This document shows, one piece after another, positions 18,025-25,147 of a stretch of 64,000 bases of DNA. A model generated the notes under the pieces. It worked only from the letters and a program-made list of their open reading frames with translations. It did no database searches and was not told the origin of the DNA. The DNA is from Streptomyces sp. SPB162. GTDB taxonomy: Bacteria > Actinomycetota > Actinomycetes > Streptomycetales > Streptomycetaceae. The stretch is from the NCBI RefSeq assembly GCF_029504575.1, contig NZ_JAQFII010000001.1:1574501-1638500 (forward strand), in the 5' to 3' direction. The position numbers were made by a program, and so were the translations under genes. Every line of letters starts with the position of its first letter. The first letter of the stretch is position 1.

Positions 18025-19236
18025 TCAGGCCTGGGGGCGGGCCATGGCCGCCAGGAAGGCCTTCTCCACGTCCGCCGTTGACAGCACTCCGTAGATCTCG
18101 CCCGTCGGCTCGACGACCAGGTACTCCGTCGACGGGGTCGCGCGCAGTATGTCGAGCAGGTCTTCGCCCGCCAGCTCGGTGGAGACCCGCATCCCCGGCT
18201 TGAGGTCCTGGGCCAGGCCGCTGACGGCGACCCAGGGTCGCCGGTGCTCGGGGATTCCGACGATGGCGGCCTCGCGGACGACCGCGGTCGGGTCCCCCTG
18301 GCCGTCGACGACCACCAGGGCGCGGGCGCCGGCCTCGTTGGCGCGGCGCAGCGCCTCGGACAGCGGGGTGTCGGAGCTGACGGGCACGGCGCGCCGGGTG
18401 AGGGCGCGGGCCTGCAGCGCGGGGAGGCGTTCGCGCAGGCGGGCCATGCGCAGGCTGTTCCCGGCGCCGGTCCAGATGATCGCGGCGAGGATCGCGGCGA
18501 GCAGCGCGTCGGTGAGCGAGTCGAAGCCGCTGCTGTCGGCGGTGCTGTCGTACGTGAGCAGGGGCAGGCCGAGGACGGCGATGGCCAGCGCGCGCCCGGT
18601 CCAGGCGGCCGCGACGGTGCCGCTCATCGGCTTGCCGGTGATCTTCCAGACGACGGCCCTGAGCATCCGGCCGCCGTCCAGCGGAAGGCCCGGCAGCAGG
18701 TTGAAGACGGCGACGATCAGGTTGCTGATCATGAGGCCGGCGAGCAGCACGCCGGGGACGGTGCCGGGCTCGACGAGCTGCATCCCGCCGTAGAAGACGC
18801 CGGCCAGCACCAGGGAGAGCAGGGGGCCGACGAAGGCGAGGACGAACTCCCGGCCGGGGGTCTCGGACTCCTTCTCGATCTCCGAGACGCCGCCGAAGAA
18901 CTGCAGCTGGATGCGGCGCACGGGAAGGCCGAAGCGCAGGGCGGCGACGGTGTGCGCGAGCTCGTGGATGAGGACCGAGGCGTAGAAGGCGACGGCGAAG
19001 AAGAGCGAGACGAGGTAGCGGATGTTGCCGAGTTCGGGCAGCACCTCGTCGAGCTGGCCGCCGAAGACCCAGGTGATGAGGGCCGCGACCAGGAACCAGC
19101 TGGGAGCGACGTAGACGGGCACGCCGAAGATGCGGCCCATGAGGATGCCGCCGCCGACTTCGCGCGGGCGCTTGTTCTGACCGTTCCCCGGCTGGGCCTG
19201 CGTGCCCTGGGACGGCGGCTGCCCGCTCTCGCTCAC
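18025..19236 (-). CDS. Site-2-type intramembrane protease with CBS domains (M50)
   Basis: Zinc metalloprotease that cuts substrates inside the membrane, such as anti-sigma factors. 403 residues from GTG 19236. Zinc motif HELAH (about 111-115) lies in a membrane helix, and the third ligand motif [14 protein letters not shown] (about 195-208) fits the NPDG/LDGG class. The C-terminal 120 residues form two CBS domains ([28 protein letters not shown] and [27 protein letters not shown]), which may bind adenine nucleotides. The substrate cannot be told from context. It is divergent from the RecB-like nuclease. Confidence 0.92.
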   Translation of the reverse strand: MSESGQPPSQGTQAQPGNGQNKRPREVGGGILMGRIFGVPVYVAPSWFLVAALITWVFGGQLDEVLPELGNIRYLVSLFFAVAFYASVLIHELAHTVAALRFGLPVRRIQLQFFGGVSEIEKESETPGREFVLAFVGPLLSLVLAGVFYGGMQLVEPGTVPGVLLAGLMISNLIVAVFNLLPGLPLDGGRMLRAVVWKITGKPMSGTVAAAWTGRALAIAVLGLPLLTYDSTADSSGFDSLTDALLAAILAAIIWTGAGNSLRMARLRERLPALQARALTRRAVPVSSDTPLSEALRRANEAGARALVVVDGQGDPTAVVREAAIVGIPEHRRPWVAVSGLAQDLKPGMRVSTELAGEDLLDILRATPSTEYLVVEPTGEIYGVLSTADVEKAFLAAMARPQA

Positions 19237-19345
19237 TGGTTCCCCTCGTTCATGTGTGAACCCTCGCACACCGATCGAGTGGATCATGCGATGCGAGGGG
19301 CTCTGCCATCGATGGTATTGCCCGGTGGTCCGCGGCCGACACCGG

Positions 19346-19368
19346 CTGTCGGTGGGAGGCCGTAGGGT
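19346..19368 (+). promoter_or_regulatory. PafBC-type (RecA-NDp) promoter of the RecB-like nuclease
   Basis: CTGTCGGTG (19346-19354), 8 bp, TAGGGT (19363-19368). The published consensus for this DNA-damage promoter is TTGTCRGTG-N8-TAnnnT. Here 8 of 9 bases of the upstream element match, the spacing is exact and the -10 box matches. The start codon follows the -10 box by 8 nt. PafB and PafC, the activators, are encoded at 2.2-4.1 kb. Confidence 0.75.
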
Positions 19369-19376
19369 CGTCTGCC

Positions 19377-20237
19377 ATGGGCACCAGCACCGCAGACATC
19401 CCTCCCCGGCCACCGTCGTCGCTCTCGCCGTCACGGGCGGCGGACTTCATGCGGTGCCCGCTGCTGTACCGGCTGCGGGTGATCGACAAGCTGCCGGAGA
19501 AGCCGAGCGAGGCCGCCACCCGGGGCACCGTGGTGCACGCGGTGCTCGAGCGGCTCTTCGACGCGCCCGCCGTCGAGCGAACGGCGGACCGTGCCCGCTC
19601 GATGGTTCCGGGCGAGTGGGAGAAGCTGCTGGCCGCGCGGCCGGAGCTGGCCCAGCTCTTCGAGGTGGCGGACGGGCCCGCGCTCACCCGGTGGCTGGAA
19701 AGCGCCGAGCAGCTCGTCGACCGCTGGTTCACGCTGGAGGACCCGACGCGGCTGGAGCCCGCCGAGCGGGAGATGTACGTGGAGACGGTGCTGGACTCGG
19801 GGCTGACGCTGCGCGGGTACGTCGACCGGCTCGACGTGGCGCCGTCCGGCGACCTGCGGGTGGTCGACTACAAGACGGGCAAGGCTCCGCGCCCGGAGTA
19901 CGCCGGCGAGGCGCTGTTCCAGATGAAGTTCTACGCCCTGGTGCTGTGGCGGCTGCGCGGAGTGGTGCCCCGCCGGCTGCAGCTGGTCTACCTCGGCAGC
20001 GGCGACGTGATCATGTACGACCCGTCGGAGGCGGACCTGCGGAGCGTGGAGCGCAAGCTGCTGGCGCTGTGGGAGGCGATCCGCGAGGCCACCGCGAGCG
20101 GCGAGTGGCTGCCGCGACGGACCAAGCTGTGCGGCTGGTGCGACCACCAGGCGTTCTGTCCGGAGTTCGGGGGCACTCCCCCGCCCTATCCGCTGCCGCT
20201 CCCGGCCCCCGCGCCGTCCGGGGACGACCTGGTCTAG
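19377..20237 (+). CDS. RecB-like PD-(D/E)XK nuclease with Fe-S cluster
   Basis: A 286-residue DNA exonuclease of the RecB/Cas4/AddB nuclease fold. The catalytic core shows [14 protein letters not shown] (His of motif I), [24 protein letters not shown] (motifs II-III, Asp and DYKTGK), and a QMKFYALVL motif. The cysteines in MRCPLLY near residue 24 and in [10 protein letters not shown] near residue 255 (C-x2-C-x5-C) are placed to bind a [4Fe-4S] cluster that holds the fold together, as in AddB and Cas4. No CRISPR genes are nearby. The preceding sequence matches a damage-inducible promoter, which supports a role in DNA repair. Confidence 0.92.
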   Translation: MGTSTADIPPRPPSSLSPSRAADFMRCPLLYRLRVIDKLPEKPSEAATRGTVVHAVLERLFDAPAVERTADRARSMVPGEWEKLLAARPELAQLFEVADGPALTRWLESAEQLVDRWFTLEDPTRLEPAEREMYVETVLDSGLTLRGYVDRLDVAPSGDLRVVDYKTGKAPRPEYAGEALFQMKFYALVLWRLRGVVPRRLQLVYLGSGDVIMYDPSEADLRSVERKLLALWEAIREATASGEWLPRRTKLCGWCDHQAFCPEFGGTPPPYPLPLPAPAPSGDDLV

Positions 20238-20395
20238 AGCTGTCCCGTAATCCCTGGTGGATCAGCGCGCGGCGTCAGATGCGGTGCATCGCACGGCGGA
20301 GGGGCGCCCGCATACAGGATGTATTCGGGCGTTCCGACAACGCGGCGAGGTGCCGTAGCCGTCGTCGGGCGCCCGCCAGGAATTACGGGACAGCC
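20238..20395 (+). repeat. 158-bp palindromic repeat element, copy 1 (MITE-like)
   Basis: Imperfect terminal inverted repeats: left 20238-20257 begins AGCTGTCCCGTAAT; right 20376-20395 is its complement at 18 of 20 positions. The element starts directly after the stop codon of the nuclease gene. The interior 20267-20356 is homologous to the interior of the element at 58929-59088 and contains a hairpin at 20305-20331 (stem CGCCCGCATAC with loop AGGAT). No ORF is inside. It looks like a non-autonomous mobile element or a repeated 3'-UTR structure. Confidence 0.8.
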
Positions 20396-20440
20396 CTTAG
20401 GCAAGAATGGGGCGGGTCCGGCAACGACGAGGGAGATCTT

Positions 20441-21112
20441 GTGGCGATTCGCGTCCTACTGGTGGACGACCAGCCGCTGCTGCGTACCGGCTTCCGCATG
20501 ATTCTGGAGGCTGAGCCGGACCTCGCCGTGATCGGTGAGGCCGGGGACGGCCAGCAGGCTCTGGACCAGGTGCGGGCGCTGCAGCCCGACGTGGTGCTGA
20601 TGGACATCCGGATGCCGCGGATGGACGGGGTCGAGGCGACCCGCCAGATCACCGGCCCCGGGCGGGACGGACCGGCGAAGGTCCTGGTGCTGACCACCTT
20701 CGACCTGGACGAGTACGTGGTCGAGGCGCTGCGCGCCGGTGCCAGCGGTTTCCTGCTCAAGGACGCGCCGGCCGCCGAGCTGGTGCAGGCCATCCGGGTG
20801 GTCGCGGCGGGCGAGGCCATGCTGGCGCCCAGCATCACCCGCCGGCTGCTGGACAAGTACGCGGGGCGGCTGCCCTCCGGCGAGGACTCCGTGCCGCAGC
20901 CGCTGCACACCCTCACCGAGCGCGAGGTCGAGGTGCTGAAGCTGGTCGCCCGGGGGCTGTCGAACGCGGAGATCGCGGCGGAGCTGTTCGTCAGCGAGAC
21001 GACCGTGAAGACGCATGTCGGCCACGTGCTGACCAAACTGGGCCTGCGCGACCGCGTCCAGGCGGCGGTGTACGCGTACGAGAGCGGGCTGGTGCGCCCC
21101 GGAGCGGGCTGA
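20441..21112 (+). CDS. NarL/LuxR-family response regulator
   Basis: Transcription regulator of 223 residues. The N-terminal receiver domain has the acidic pair in LLVDDQ (Asp8-Asp9), the phospho-acceptor Asp in [15 protein letters not shown] (about residue 54), the Thr/Lys positions LTTFD and LLKDAP, and a C-terminal LuxR helix-turn-helix ([40 protein letters not shown]). GTG start at 20441 with GAGGGAG upstream. No sensor kinase gene is adjacent, so it is an orphan here. The repeat element ends 45 bp before the start and may carry or disturb its promoter. Confidence 0.95.
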   Translation: MAIRVLLVDDQPLLRTGFRMILEAEPDLAVIGEAGDGQQALDQVRALQPDVVLMDIRMPRMDGVEATRQITGPGRDGPAKVLVLTTFDLDEYVVEALRAGASGFLLKDAPAAELVQAIRVVAAGEAMLAPSITRRLLDKYAGRLPSGEDSVPQPLHTLTEREVEVLKLVARGLSNAEIAAELFVSETTVKTHVGHVLTKLGLRDRVQAAVYAYESGLVRPGAG

Positions 21113-21153
21113 GTGGCCGGGGCGGCTGTCCTGACCGCGCCGCGGCCGGTGGG

Positions 21154-21159
21154 TAACGT
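21154..21159 (+). promoter_or_regulatory. Candidate leaderless -10 box of the GNAT gene
   Basis: TAACGT (TAnnnT) 7 nt before the ATG at 21167; no ribosome site is present. Confidence 0.4.
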
Positions 21160-21166
21160 CCCCGCC

Positions 21167-21754
21167 ATGCAGACCACTCTTCACGGCGCCTCGGTCACGC
21201 TTCGTCCGGCCACGGCCGCGGACATCCCCGCGCTCACCGCGATCCGCTCGACGCCCGAGGTGTACGCGCGGTGGCGCGGCGATCTGGACGGCATGGCCGC
21301 GTCCATCGCCGAGGATTTCGCCGAGCGGGACACCGAGCACTTCGTCATCGAGTACGAGGGCCGGGTGGCGGGCGCGATCCAGTGGAGCGCCGAGGAGGAG
21401 CCGGACTACCGGCACGCGAACATCGACATCTACCTCGACCCCGCCTGGCACGGCCGCGGGCTCGGCACCGACGCCGTCCGCACCCTCGCCGGCCATCTGA
21501 TCACCGGGCACGGGCACCACCGGCTGGTCATCGATCCGGCGGCCGACAACGCGGCCGCCATCCGCTGCTACACCAAGGCGGGATTCCGGCCGGTCGGCGT
21601 CATGCGCGACTACGAGCGCGGCCCGGACGGATCGTGGCACGACGGATTGATGATGGATCTGCTCGCCCGGGATCTTCCCACGGGTTCGCCCACCGGAGGA
21701 GGAAAACAGCAGGGTCGGAGCGATCCCGGGCCTGTTGTCAGACCCCCCGCCTAG
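21167..21754 (+). CDS. GNAT-family N-acetyltransferase
   Basis: Transfers an acetyl group from acetyl-CoA to an amine of a small molecule or protein. 195 residues from ATG 21167. Family start VTLRPATAADIPALTAIRSTPEVYARW; acetyl-CoA pyrophosphate loop around YLDPAWHGRGLGTDAVRTL (Q/RxxGxG/A type); C-terminal core RCYTKAGFRPVGVMRDY. This arrangement resembles the aminoglycoside 6'-acetyltransferase/RimJ-like group, but the substrate cannot be assigned. An alternative GTG start at 21113 directly abuts the stop of the response regulator and has a GGAG site, so translational coupling is also possible. Confidence 0.88.
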   Translation: MQTTLHGASVTLRPATAADIPALTAIRSTPEVYARWRGDLDGMAASIAEDFAERDTEHFVIEYEGRVAGAIQWSAEEEPDYRHANIDIYLDPAWHGRGLGTDAVRTLAGHLITGHGHHRLVIDPAADNAAAIRCYTKAGFRPVGVMRDYERGPDGSWHDGLMMDLLARDLPTGSPTGGGKQQGRSDPGPVVRPPA

Positions 21755-21757
21755 GAT
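21735..21757 (+). promoter_or_regulatory. Candidate PafBC-type promoter of the ECF sigma gene
   Basis: TTGTCAGAC (21735-21743), 8 bp, TAGGAT (21752-21757). Against TTGTCRGTG-N8-TAnnnT this matches 7 of 9 bases with exact spacing. It overlaps the last codons of the GNAT gene and would give a leader of about 45 nt. In M. tuberculosis sigG is driven by the same promoter type. Confidence 0.6.
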
Positions 21758-21806
21758 CGGTCGCAACGGCTGGAGCTGACGGCCGACGGTCGACAAGGGG
21801 CCCCCG

Positions 21807-22790
21807 ATGAGTGATCTCGCGGCAATGGACGGCGTGGCGTCGGAGCTGCAGCTGGAGCGGCACCGGGTGGAACTGACCGGCTACTGCTACCGGATGCTGG
21901 GATCGGCGTTCGAGTCGGAGGACGCCGTTCAGGAGACGATGGTCCGGGCGTGGCGGAGTTTCGACCGGTTCGAGGGCCGGGCGTCGCTGCGGTCGTGGCT
22001 GTACCGCATCGCGACGAACGTCTGTCTGGACATGCTCAAGGCGCGCGAGCGCCGGGCCCGCCCGATGGATCTGGCGTCCCCCGTCCCGTCCTCCTCGCCC
22101 CTGACCCCGGCGCTGCCGGAGGCGACGTGGATCGAGCCGATGCCGGACGCGCGGATGCTGCCCTCGGGCGGCGACCCGGCCGAGGTGGCCGCGCAGCGCG
22201 ACTCGGTCCGGCTGGCGTTCGTCGCCGCGCTGCAGCACCTGGCGCCCCGGCAGCGCGCGGTGCTGATCCTGCGGGAGGTGCTGGCGTGGAAGGCCAGCGA
22301 GGTCGCCGAGCTGCTCGACACGACGGTGGCGTCGGTCAACAGCGCGCTGCAGCGGGCCCGTTCGGCGCTCGCCGCGGGCGACGTCACCGTCAGTGACCCG
22401 GCCCGGCCGATGGACGAGGCGCAGCGCGCCCTGCTGGCCCGCTACGTCGACGCCTTCGAGCGCTACGACCTGGACTCGCTCACCGAGCTGCTGCGTGAGG
22501 ACGCGACGCTGTCGATGCCGCCGTACGAGCTGTGGTTCCGCGGTCCCGCGGATATCCGCGGCTGGATGTCGGGGACCGGCATAGGCTGCGCGGGCTCGCG
22601 GCTGCTGCCCGTGACGGCCAACGGCTCACCGGCCTTCGGCCAGTACCGGCCCAGCTCCGACGGCGGGCACGTGCCGTGGGCACTGCAGGTCATCGAGATT
22701 TCAGGGGACCGGATCACCGGGATCAACTCGTTCCTCGACACCGCGCACCTGTTTCCGCTGTTCGGGCTGCCTCCTCGGCTGGAGCCCTGA
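21807..22790 (+). CDS. SigG-like ECF sigma factor with SnoaL-like C-terminal domain
   Basis: Extracytoplasmic-function sigma factor of 327 residues. Region 2 (residues 17-75: YCYRMLGSAFESEDAVQETMVRAWRSFDRF and LRSWLYRIATNVCLDML) and region 4 (about 140-190: LAPRQRAVLILREVLAWKASEVAELLDTTVASVNSALQRAR) are clear. The last 120 residues form an NTF2/SnoaL-like domain (YVDAFERYDLDSLTELLREDATLSMPPYELWFRG), typical of the group that includes mycobacterial SigG and regulates itself without a classical anti-sigma factor. No anti-sigma gene follows. Start at ATG with AAGGGG upstream. Confidence 0.9.
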   Translation: MSDLAAMDGVASELQLERHRVELTGYCYRMLGSAFESEDAVQETMVRAWRSFDRFEGRASLRSWLYRIATNVCLDMLKARERRARPMDLASPVPSSSPLTPALPEATWIEPMPDARMLPSGGDPAEVAAQRDSVRLAFVAALQHLAPRQRAVLILREVLAWKASEVAELLDTTVASVNSALQRARSALAAGDVTVSDPARPMDEAQRALLARYVDAFERYDLDSLTELLREDATLSMPPYELWFRGPADIRGWMSGTGIGCAGSRLLPVTANGSPAFGQYRPSSDGGHVPWALQVIEISGDRITGINSFLDTAHLFPLFGLPPRLEP

Positions 22791-23141
22791 GGGCGGGGGA
22801 CGTGACGGCTCCAGGGGCAGCACGTCCCGCAGCCCGGTCAGGGCCAGCAGGCCGCGCAGCCGGCCGCCGGCGTCGCGCAGCCGTATGCGGCTGCCCAGCC
22901 GGCGGGCGGTGAGCTGGAGCCGGGCCAGGGCTTCGACGGTGGCCGCGTCCGGGTCGGTGAGCGCGGCCACGTCGCAGGTCACCCAGCCGGGTTCCACGCC
23001 GTGCAGCCGGTTCCGCAGGCGTGCGCACAGTTCGGGGACGCGGGCGCGGGTGAGCGGGCCGGCCAGGACCCAGACGACCGCGTCCGGCTCCTGTTCCGGC
23101 CGCCCGCCGGGCCGCTCCGGCACCTCGTCGGCTGCACTCAC
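22701..23141 (-). CDS. STAS-domain protein
   Basis: 146 residues from GTG 23141 (AGGAGG just upstream). Residues of about 20-105 form a STAS/anti-sigma-antagonist-like fold (VVWVLAGPLTRARVPELCARLRNRL, TCDVAALTDPDAATVEALARLQLTARRLGSRIRLRDA), without a clear phosphorylatable Ser/Thr after the third strand (DPDAATVEAL). The C-terminal 35 residues are Pro/Arg-rich and are encoded on DNA antisense to the end of the sigma gene (90-bp overlap), so the true stop or frame deserves caution. The MerR relic lies directly upstream in the same reading direction. Confidence 0.7.
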   Translation of the reverse strand: MSAADEVPERPGGRPEQEPDAVVWVLAGPLTRARVPELCARLRNRLHGVEPGWVTCDVAALTDPDAATVEALARLQLTARRLGSRIRLRDAGGRLRGLLALTGLRDVLPLEPSRPPPSGLQPRRQPEQRKQVRGVEERVDPGDPVP

Positions 23142-23400
23142 CGTCGGCCTCCTGTCGTGGGCTTCTCTCACGACAGACCGGCCGGCGGGCCGGAACTCAT
23201 CGCCGGCCGCGAGCCAGGCCACCAGCCCGGCCCGTTCCGGCTGCGCCGGATCGTAGAACCGGCAGCCGGTCAGCGGGTCGACGCGGGCGGGCGGCAACAC
23301 TCCGAGTTCGTCGTACCGACGCAGCGTCTTCGGCGACAGGACGGCCGCGTGTCCGAACTCCCCGTCGTCAGCAGCACCGTGCTCGCCTCCTCCCGCCGGG
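23142..23400 (-). pseudogene. Remnant of a MerR-family regulator gene
   Basis: The minus strand reads FGHAAVLSPKTLRRYDELGVLPPARVDPLTGCRFYDPAQ in pieces, clearly the N-terminal helix-turn-helix and wing of a MerR regulator. The expected start (VLLT...GEF) is in a different frame, one base away in the G-run near 23374. After PERAGLVAWL the family sequence stops and no effector domain follows. So the gene has a frameshift near its start and has lost its 3' part. The remaining open stretch reads into the STAS gene, which now follows it. Confidence 0.75.
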
Positions 23401-23470
23401 CGGCGCGCCCGGCGGCCCCGATGCCGCGGTCTGCGCCGGGGTCAGGGTCCACCCGCTGCCCGTGGACAGC

Positions 23471-23509
23471 GCGACGGGCTCGGACGACCGTGTCGTCCGA
23501 GCCCGTCGC
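23471..23509 (-). terminator. Terminator of the peptide transporter operon
   Basis: Perfect 18-bp stem (23471-23488 and 23492-23509, arm GCGACGGGCTCGGACGAC) with loop CGT, 11 bp after the last binding-protein gene. Confidence 0.88.
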
Positions 23510-23519
23510 GGTGGCCTGA

Positions 23520-25118
23520 TCAGCCCGTCACGCCGCGTCCCAGCTCCCAGAACTGGGTCGTGGAGGACGCGTTGAGGGTCCACTCGGTGCCCGTGATGTC
23601 CTTGCGGGCGGCGAGGTACTGCTTGCCCTGCCACAGCGGCAGCAGCGGCACGTCACCGGCGATGATCTTCTGCACCTGCGAGAAGTCGGAGAAGGTGGCG
23701 CTGCGCTGCGTCTTCTGCCGGGTGGCGTTGATCAGCTGGCTCTGGATGACCGGGTTCGCGTACGCCAGCTCCAGGAAGTTGTCCTTCGCGAGGAACGGCG
23801 AGACGTAGTTGTCCGGGTCCGGGAAGTCGGGGAACCAGCCCATCCCGTACACCTGGTACTGGTGCTTGCGCCCGCCGTCGGTGTACGAGTGCCAGTCGGA
23901 GACCGGCTGCAGCTTGATCTTGAACAGTCCGCTGGCGTCGAGCTGCTTCTTGAGCAGCTCGAACTCCTGCTTCGTCGCCTCGCCGTAGTGCTCGGTCGTG
24001 TAGGTGAGCGTCAGCTCGACCGGCGCGGTGATGTCGGCGTCCTTGAGGAGCTTGCGCGCCTTGGCCGCGTTCGGCTCGCCGTAGGCGTTGTAGAACGAGG
24101 TGGCGTGGGCGGTGATGCCCGCCGGGATCATGGAGTAGAGCGGCTCGGCGGTGCGCTTGTACACGTCGCGCGTGATGGCCTGCCGGTCCACGATCTGGGC
24201 GAAGGCCTCACGGACCGCCTTCTGCTTCACGACCGGGTCGGCCGTGTTGAAGACCAGGTAGCGGATCTCGGTGCCGGCGGTCTCGGTCAGCTTGACGTTG
24301 CCGGTGGTGCTGATGTTGAGACGGTTGAGCTGCTCCGGCGTCATCGTCCGGTTCATCACGTCGATGTCACCGGCCTCGAGCGCCTTCTCCATCTCCGTGG
24401 AGTTCTTGAAGAACTTGAGCTCGATCTTGCTGTTGTTGAGCTTGATCGTGCCCTTGTAGTGCGGGTTCTTCGTGAAGACCGCCGACTCGCCCTCCTTGAA
24501 GGACTCCAGCTGGTACGGCCCGGAGCCCGTCATGTCGAAGCCCGGGTGCTGCTTCTTCGCGTCGTACACCTTGCTGTCCACGATGGCCGCGGCGGGCGTG
24601 GCCAGCTTGTACGGGAAGGTGGCGTCGGGGTCCTTGAGGTGGAAGACCACCGTCGCGTCGTCCGGCGTCTCGACCTTGTCGATGTTGGTGAGAAGGCTGT
24701 AGGGGCCGTTCTCGTCCTTGATCGTGAGCATGCGGTCGATGGAGAACTTCACGTCCTTGGACGTGAGCGCGTGACCGTTGGAGAACTCCAGGCCGTCGCG
24801 CAGGGTGCAGCGGTACTGCTCGCCGACCCCATCGGCGAAGTGGCATTCCTTGGCGGCCTCGGGTTCCGGGTCCGTGCCGCTGCGCGGGTAGCGCAGCAGT
24901 GTCTGGAACGTGTTGTAGAAGACGTTCCAGGTCTGGATGTCGTAGCCCGTGACGGGGTCCAACGGCGCCGGTGCCTGCGTCGTGAGGTGGAACTCGTCGG
25001 TGGTGCCGAAGACGATCGCCTTGCCGTCGTCCCCACTGCCACTGCCGGATCCACAACCGGCGAGCACGGGCGTCATCAGACCCACGACTATCGGCAGCGC
25101 AAGCAGCTTGCGATTCAT
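23520..25118 (-). CDS. Peptide ABC transporter binding lipoprotein 1
   Basis: Family 5 extracellular solute-binding protein (DppA/OppA type) of 532 residues, tethered by a lipid at Cys22 (lipobox VLAGC). Typical parts: NVFYNTFQTLLRYPRSG, the SBP_bac_5 core LRDGLEFSNGHALTSKDVKFSIDRM, GSGPYQLESFKEGESAVFTKNPHY, and the C-terminal MGWFPDFPDPDNYVSPFL. It starts 29 bp after the second binding-protein gene, to which it is closely related along its whole length, including the identical first five residues. The two therefore look like a tandem duplication. ATG at 25118 is chosen; longer readings run into the neighbour. Confidence 0.94.
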   Translation of the reverse strand: MNRKLLALPIVVGLMTPVLAGCGSGSGSGDDGKAIVFGTTDEFHLTTQAPAPLDPVTGYDIQTWNVFYNTFQTLLRYPRSGTDPEPEAAKECHFADGVGEQYRCTLRDGLEFSNGHALTSKDVKFSIDRMLTIKDENGPYSLLTNIDKVETPDDATVVFHLKDPDATFPYKLATPAAAIVDSKVYDAKKQHPGFDMTGSGPYQLESFKEGESAVFTKNPHYKGTIKLNNSKIELKFFKNSTEMEKALEAGDIDVMNRTMTPEQLNRLNISTTGNVKLTETAGTEIRYLVFNTADPVVKQKAVREAFAQIVDRQAITRDVYKRTAEPLYSMIPAGITAHATSFYNAYGEPNAAKARKLLKDADITAPVELTLTYTTEHYGEATKQEFELLKKQLDASGLFKIKLQPVSDWHSYTDGGRKHQYQVYGMGWFPDFPDPDNYVSPFLAKDNFLELAYANPVIQSQLINATRQKTQRSATFSDFSQVQKIIAGDVPLLPLWQGKQYLAARKDITGTEWTLNASSTTQFWELGRGVTG

Positions 25119-25147
25119 CCTCGACGTTCTCCCTATGTATGTGCTGA

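Noticed and set aside
19377-20237. A Cas4-type nuclease as a sign of a CRISPR system.
   Set aside because: No cas genes and no direct-repeat/spacer array occur in the window; the protein fits a RecB-like housekeeping repair nuclease.
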